Source: Alopecurus myosuroides
Taxonomy: Eukaryota; Streptophyta; Magnoliopsida; Poales; Poaceae
Direction of reading: 5' to 3'
Assembly: GCA_028641055.1 (NCBI GenBank)
Contig: CM054062.1
Span: 182,775,958-182,839,957 of the forward strand
Length of the DNA stretch: 64,000 nt
This document shows positions 59,445 through 64,000 of the stretch, one piece after another (within the stretch, counting starts at the first letter, position 1; each line of letters begins with the position of its first letter). Under the pieces are notes generated by a model, which did not search any database, was not told the origin of the DNA, and was given only the letters and a program-made list of their open reading frames with translations. The translations under genes and the position numbers were made by a program.

Positions 59445-59711
59445 ATGGAGGGACAGCTGTACAACACTCAGTTTTCCCTTGATAGACTCAGAGGAGAGTT
59501 CGACACCCGAGGAAGAGAGATAGCCCAGCTGAAGAAAGACCTGAGAGTTTCTTCTGCTACTGAGCGCCATCTAAAAGTACTAAAGAAAACCATGAAGTAC
59601 GTTGACTCCCACCATCGTGCACAAGTGAGAGACCTTCAATTTCAGCTTGCAACCAGCAAGACCAAAGTTGAAGAGTTGGAGGAAGAGCAACGCGCTTCCT
59701 CGAGCACTTAG
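59445..59711 (+). pseudogene. Coiled-coil ORF next to the gypsy gag-like region
   Basis: 88 codons, mostly heptad-patterned and charged (LKKDLRVSS, VEELEEEQRASSST end). It is probably the continuation of 59037-59441 beyond one stop codon. It could be a multimerisation part of a gag-like protein. No catalytic motif. Confidence 0.45.
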
Positions 59712-60189
59712 GATTGCCGCAGGATATTAGGAGTTTGTGTTGCTCCCACCCAATACGCTTGTTTGTGTTTGTGTTGTGTAAACTCTACTAAGAGCTATGT
59801 GTGTGCTAGATGGGTTGTAAGCCTTATGCTTTCGCCATGTGAACCCTAAGTTATGTTATGCTTGTTAAGACTCTGTTTCATGTGTATGATTAGTCTTTTT
59901 TTGTGATGTGGTTGTTTCTTAGATGCTTGTTTGCTGTTGTGTTTTCAACCGTTCCCATCTCTGTTATGAGCCGGTTTGTTTCACAAGTTTTCAAAAAACA
60001 AAACCACCCTTTTTTCTCCTCTCGCCTTATGCCACCCTTGTTGCCCTACAGTATTTGACCCAGCTTGGCACTGGCAATGCTGAGAACAATATTGTCCTTA
60101 TGAGAGAGTAGCCGCACCTGTTTGTAAGTTGAGAGTTGCAAAAGGAAGGTAGTGACGCAAGGAGAACCTAGTTCATATGTGACTCGCAA

Positions 60190-60315
60190 CGCTTTTCCTG
60201 CGATGCCACAACCTCCAAGGAAGCATGTAAATGTCAGGCCTAAAACCACATGTTGCTTTACCTATGGAAAGGATGGACATTACGCTCGTGATTGTTCTAG
60301 AGGAATTATGATCTA
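60190..60315 (+). pseudogene. Gag zinc-knuckle remnant
   Basis: A basic stretch (PPRKHVNVRPK) is followed by a CCHC-like knuckle in which the second cysteine is replaced by Tyr (CCFTYGKDGHYARDC near 60250-60295). This is nucleocapsid-type gag sequence of a gypsy element. No protease, RT or integrase follows. Confidence 0.6.
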
Positions 60316-62012
60316 GCTTGTCCTGATGAGACCCAAGAGACCCTGAGTCCAACCCATAAGAAGCGCAAGAGTTTGATTAGTGAACCTCGAGACCGAGAGG
60401 ATGTTGCAGAAGCATCTACAACTCATGCCATTATTAATGGTACGTTCTCGAACCAAACCTGTGACCCCCATAGTTGTGTTTGACTTCATGCCCTGGGAAA
60501 TCCGACTTAAATGGAGCACTAGTAATGTCTCGTCGGACTATGAAAAGTATCTTTAAAGTTAACAATACTAACGTACTTTATCTAACGTCATCTTAACACC
60601 TAACATCCATTTTAAAAAGCACTGACAAATTTTTTCTAAACCAAGGAGAAAGGTGCCTTAGGATGTTTTATAGTTGTCTGACAGTAAGAGGAAGTTGAAG
60701 GGAATATCGGAGTTCTGAGCTATGATTCTTACTAGACAATAAGATCTCTCGTGTATCTATTTTGGAGGAATCAGATTTTAGGATAAAAGACCGTGGAGAG
60801 TCATTTGAGGTTCAGATTAGGAGTGAAAGCTTGAGGATCATACGAGGATTATTGAGTTGAATTATAGTATATATACTCTAGGGCTAACCATTTTTGGACC
60901 CCAAAACTTTGGAAGTTATCTATATCTAAATTGTATAACATACAAGAAATGATTTGAGGTTTAGAACTAGTGGTGGAAAATATTGGGTTTTTTAGGAAGC
61001 CTTGCTATAATGATAAATTTTGGATTGATTAAGAGTAGAATAGTGAGAAGGATTTGTGGTATTGGAATGATGATGATGGTGAGTTACATAGGTGATTATT
61101 ATACTGGATTTTAGAAGAGATATAGATTATAGTAAAAGGATTATGTTGGGTTGGGATAAATACTCGATTGTGATAAAAGATGGATTGGAGGAATATTGGA
61201 TTTGATATAGGAAGGAATTGGTGGACATAAAGGAATAATTTTTGGATTTTAGGAAAAATCAATATGGCTTGGAGATAGTAGATGATTATTCTGGGTGATA
61301 TATATTTCAGAGCTTGTCACGCTCTGTTGAGATGGTTTAGGGAAAGTGTTTAGACTTGATATTGAGATAGGAGTTTGGAGAGTTTGAAAAGGTTTATATA
61401 AGTAGTATAGAGTTGGTATATGATTGATGGATTTTTTGGTTTAGCTTTGTCATCATGATATTTGAGAAAATAACTTTGAGGGAGACAAATGATTTGAGAC
61501 TTGATTTTCTAGGCGTATATTAGATTAAGAGGAAGATAGTGGATTTCCTGGATTTTAGGAAATCGATAATGGAAATCTCATTCTTAATATAGATTGGTGG
61601 ATATCTGTGAATTGAAATATATATAGTGATGAATAAATGTTTATACCCCAAAGGATATAATAGTGGATTGATAACCTTAGCTTGCTATTCCAGTGATGAT
61701 TCTGATAACTAGTTGATAGTAGCAGTCCTATCAAAGATATGAGATTGGAAAGTAGTAGATCAACTAATATTATGGATTGAGGAACAATAAGTTTGAGGTT
61801 TAGAACATGGCACGTAGACCCTTTGGAAAACAAACCTACCGGTGGATTTTCGTAAGATTAATCAAAGGGGGGGGGGGAAGCACCTGTGCTTAATGTTACC
61901 AACCACCAGCACCTATTTTTGTAAACAAATGATCTAACATTGTTGTTTTTACCACACCCTTTTTTCGCCTGCGTGCGAATCTCGGGACGAGATCTTTTAA
62001 GGGGGGAAGGTC
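60316..62012 (+). mobile_element. Noncoding internal remnant of the gypsy element with polypurine tract
   Basis: AT-rich with no recognisable pol domains. It ends with GCGAATCTCGGGACGAGAT and the polypurine tract AAGGGGGGAAGG at 61999-62010, directly before the LTR. A G-run lies at 61867-61877. Pol has been lost except for the terminal block. Confidence 0.6.
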
Positions 62013-64000
62013 TGTCACACCCCAGTTTTTGGATTCTTGTACTGTAGTTCAAGGAGACAAAATTAGGGCCAACAATTTTTTTTCTAACAACATGTTTTTT
62101 TGAACCAACATTTTGTATGTGAAAAGAATCATATATGCAATGCAAGTTTTGTTTCATTATAAAACCAATACCAAATTTTCCGGAAAACAATTTTATAATT
62201 TTTCCCTGATATTTTCCCTGATGTACTTGAGTGGATTTTTATTCCAAGACTTGGATCATACTTGCTTGAATTTTGAAATAAACTTTTAGATTTGTTGGAT
62301 CCAAGAAAACAAAATTTCAAAATGACTTATGGAAGTTTTCTTTTAAGTTTTCTTTCCCTGAAAATATAGCCAAGTACCTGTTTTCCACCTTTGTTTTCAC
62401 TAGGCTATAATATTCCATTTTGTGTTTTCTTGACTTGTGTTTGTTCCTTGATATACGGACTACAAATCCATAAGCTTGGTTTGAATTTTGGATTAAGAAA
62501 ACAATATTTTGCTTGTTGTTTTTTGTGGAAGAAAATTAAGACAGAAAAAGACATTTTTCGAAAACAGAGAAAACAGAAAGTACACCTTTTGCCACTTTGT
62601 TTTCATAGCTTTCGACTATTCCAAATATGTTTCCAAAAGATGTTTCTAAAATTTTAAAACATGTTTAACAAACTACACCTTTCAAAACAAAATTTGGAAT
62701 CCATTTACCCTCTGAAAACATTCTTAACTTTTTGCTCATTTCATCTGTTTTCCAACACTTCGAAAAATTGCTAAGTGTTAACTGAATTTTCTTAAAACAG
62801 TTGTAGATACAAAGTTTGACAGTTGTTTCAATCACTTTTTGTTCAAAACTTGAAGTTCCACTTTGCCAAAATGATTACCTATAGTTTGTACTCGACATTG
62901 GATCCTTTGGTGAGCTTCTAGATGGTCAAGGGAGAGAGTGAGCAAGTGAGAAAGAGAGAGGGGACAGTGAGGGATGGCATGACATGGAAAATAGTGGCAT
63001 GGCTACTGTGGCCATACCTTGTCCTCTCCCCACCCCAAAAGGCATCCTTTTACTTGACCCCAACTCCCTCTACCTCTTTGACACCCCCTTTGCCAAGGAA
63101 CATCACAGACATGCCCCTGGGCGCCCCCATGCCACTCCCTGACATCACCCGAGGTCACCCCCATGCCATCGACCAAATGCAAAGTGATAAGGCCCTCCCA
63201 AGCGTGTCCCTCTCGCCACTGTGTTCCCACACCTCCCCACACGTACTCCCACCCGAAGAAACCAAGCCCCCAAGCCTCCACGAGCTCGCTCGAGCTCGAA
63301 CTCGCCGCCGGTCACCGTGCGTGCACACGAGGTAGTGTCGCACCTCCCATTCCCTCCCACCTCCCGTGACCTCCACCGATGAGCTCCCCGTAGTGCATTG
63401 ACTCGCCCTGACCCTCCCTCTTGCCTTTTTGCTTGCAGCGAACGCCGCCGCCGTCCGTGACACCAACGTGTGCGTCCGCGACCGCGCCGGTGCAGGAGAG
63501 CGCCGCCTCCATGTCTGCCACCACCCAGCCTCGGCTGTGACCTCCAGCAGCGTCTGGAGCACCCCTCCATCGCCCAGAACCACCCCTAGGTGAGCCGCCA
63601 TGAACACCCTTGTGTTTCTAGGTTTTCTGCCATGCATGCTTGACTAGAGCTTGAAGATGGACATCAGCCGTCGATCTGGTCTAATATTAGCCGTATAGAC
63701 TCACTTACCTCTTCACCCCACGTCCAGGCCAGCCCAGCCCAGTAGCAGCTCGGCCACAGCAGATCCGGCCCGCTTAGTGTTTTTTTTTCTGTGAGTTATC
63801 TCCTTTCCTGTTTAGGCAGAAACTGACCTATATCTTTGGCCTTGGTTAAAATAGAAAGAATCGGTTTTTGACCAAACCAAAAATCAGGGTGGTAGCTAAG
63901 AAAATTCCTAACCATATCCAAGTGGTGGTTTCAGTTTTGCAGTTTTATTTGTTGGAGTAATATTTATTTTGCCACAGGGAGTCCGTTTAACCATTTGGAG
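62013..64000 (+). repeat. 3' LTR of the gypsy-type element (runs off the window)
   Basis: Starts TGTCACACCCCAGTTTTTGG after a polypurine tract. AT-rich for 0.9 kb, then a GC-rich leader-like part (63000-63780) with overlapping frames on both strands that are not genes. Its first bases resemble the LARD LTR start (TGTCACATCCCAATTTTGG). At least 2 kb long; the end is not in the window. Confidence 0.7.

Noticed and set aside
63145..63637. 141- and 160-codon minus-strand frames
   Set aside because: GC-rich part of the partial 3' LTR, overlapping plus-strand frames, no domain.
1..64000. CRISPR arrays, operons, bacterial insertion sequences, tRNA or rRNA genes
   Set aside because: No regularly spaced repeats, no bacterial gene layout and no tRNA or rRNA sequence were seen; spliced plant gene and LTR elements indicate nuclear plant DNA.

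Overview
The window is nuclear DNA of a grass, most likely a large-genome Pooideae species (wheat, barley, oat or ryegrass type). The grounds are nested LTR retrotransposons, long LTRs of the TGTAACAYCC/TGTCACAYCC kind, a small Tourist-like MITE, GC-rich genic sequence, and one intact split plant gene for a chloroplast thioredoxin-like protein. I cannot fix the species. Roughly nine tenths of the sequence is transposon-derived.

Layout, left to right. 1-6952: a Ty1/copia element (LTRs 564-1490 and 5970-6952, decayed gag-pol between) preceded by the 3' internal end of a second copy that shares its left LTR, so this is a tandem arrangement. 6953-7584 and 13797-14343: GC-rich low-copy-looking DNA, split by a 6.2 kb solo-LTR-like element (7585-13791, 5-bp duplication GAGCC) that itself seems to carry a reverse-oriented LTR. 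14344-42322: a four-level nest. A short-LTR copia element holds a truncated gypsy-type element (15631-16669 plus 36612-39563). Ten bases past that element's TATA box lies a minus-strand, coding-poor LARD-like element with 6.1 kb LTRs (16670-36606, duplication GTACG). One of the LARD LTRs holds a 4.1 kb solo LTR (26657-30751, duplication TTAAC).

42323-46298 is the gene island. A complete four-exon gene on the minus strand (43571-44973, 274 codons plus stop) encodes an atypical Cys/His-rich (ACHT-type) thioredoxin-like protein with a predicted chloroplast transit peptide. Its upstream region carries two copies of a G-box in the same 14-base context and ends at a 226-bp MITE. 46299-53772 is a 5'-truncated LINE (zf-RVT and RNase H-like regions) with a 13-base target duplication, interrupted by a second copy of the 6-kb family (47563-53331, duplication CTGGA). 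54270-55440 is a decayed PIF/Harbinger transposase on the minus strand. 55441-59012 is unassigned repeat DNA. 59013-64000 is a gypsy-type remnant with a 33-bp LTR stub, gag-like pieces, a polypurine tract and the first 2 kb of its 3' LTR.

The only gene that looks functional is the thioredoxin-like gene. The clearest biology otherwise lies in the retroelements: a coding-poor element that keeps PBS, PPT and near-identical giant LTRs; a related gag-bearing remnant with the same 3' border; a copia element whose start codon lies in its LTR upstream of a frame-preserving candidate intron; and several solo LTRs and deletion scars showing active removal of retrotransposon DNA.
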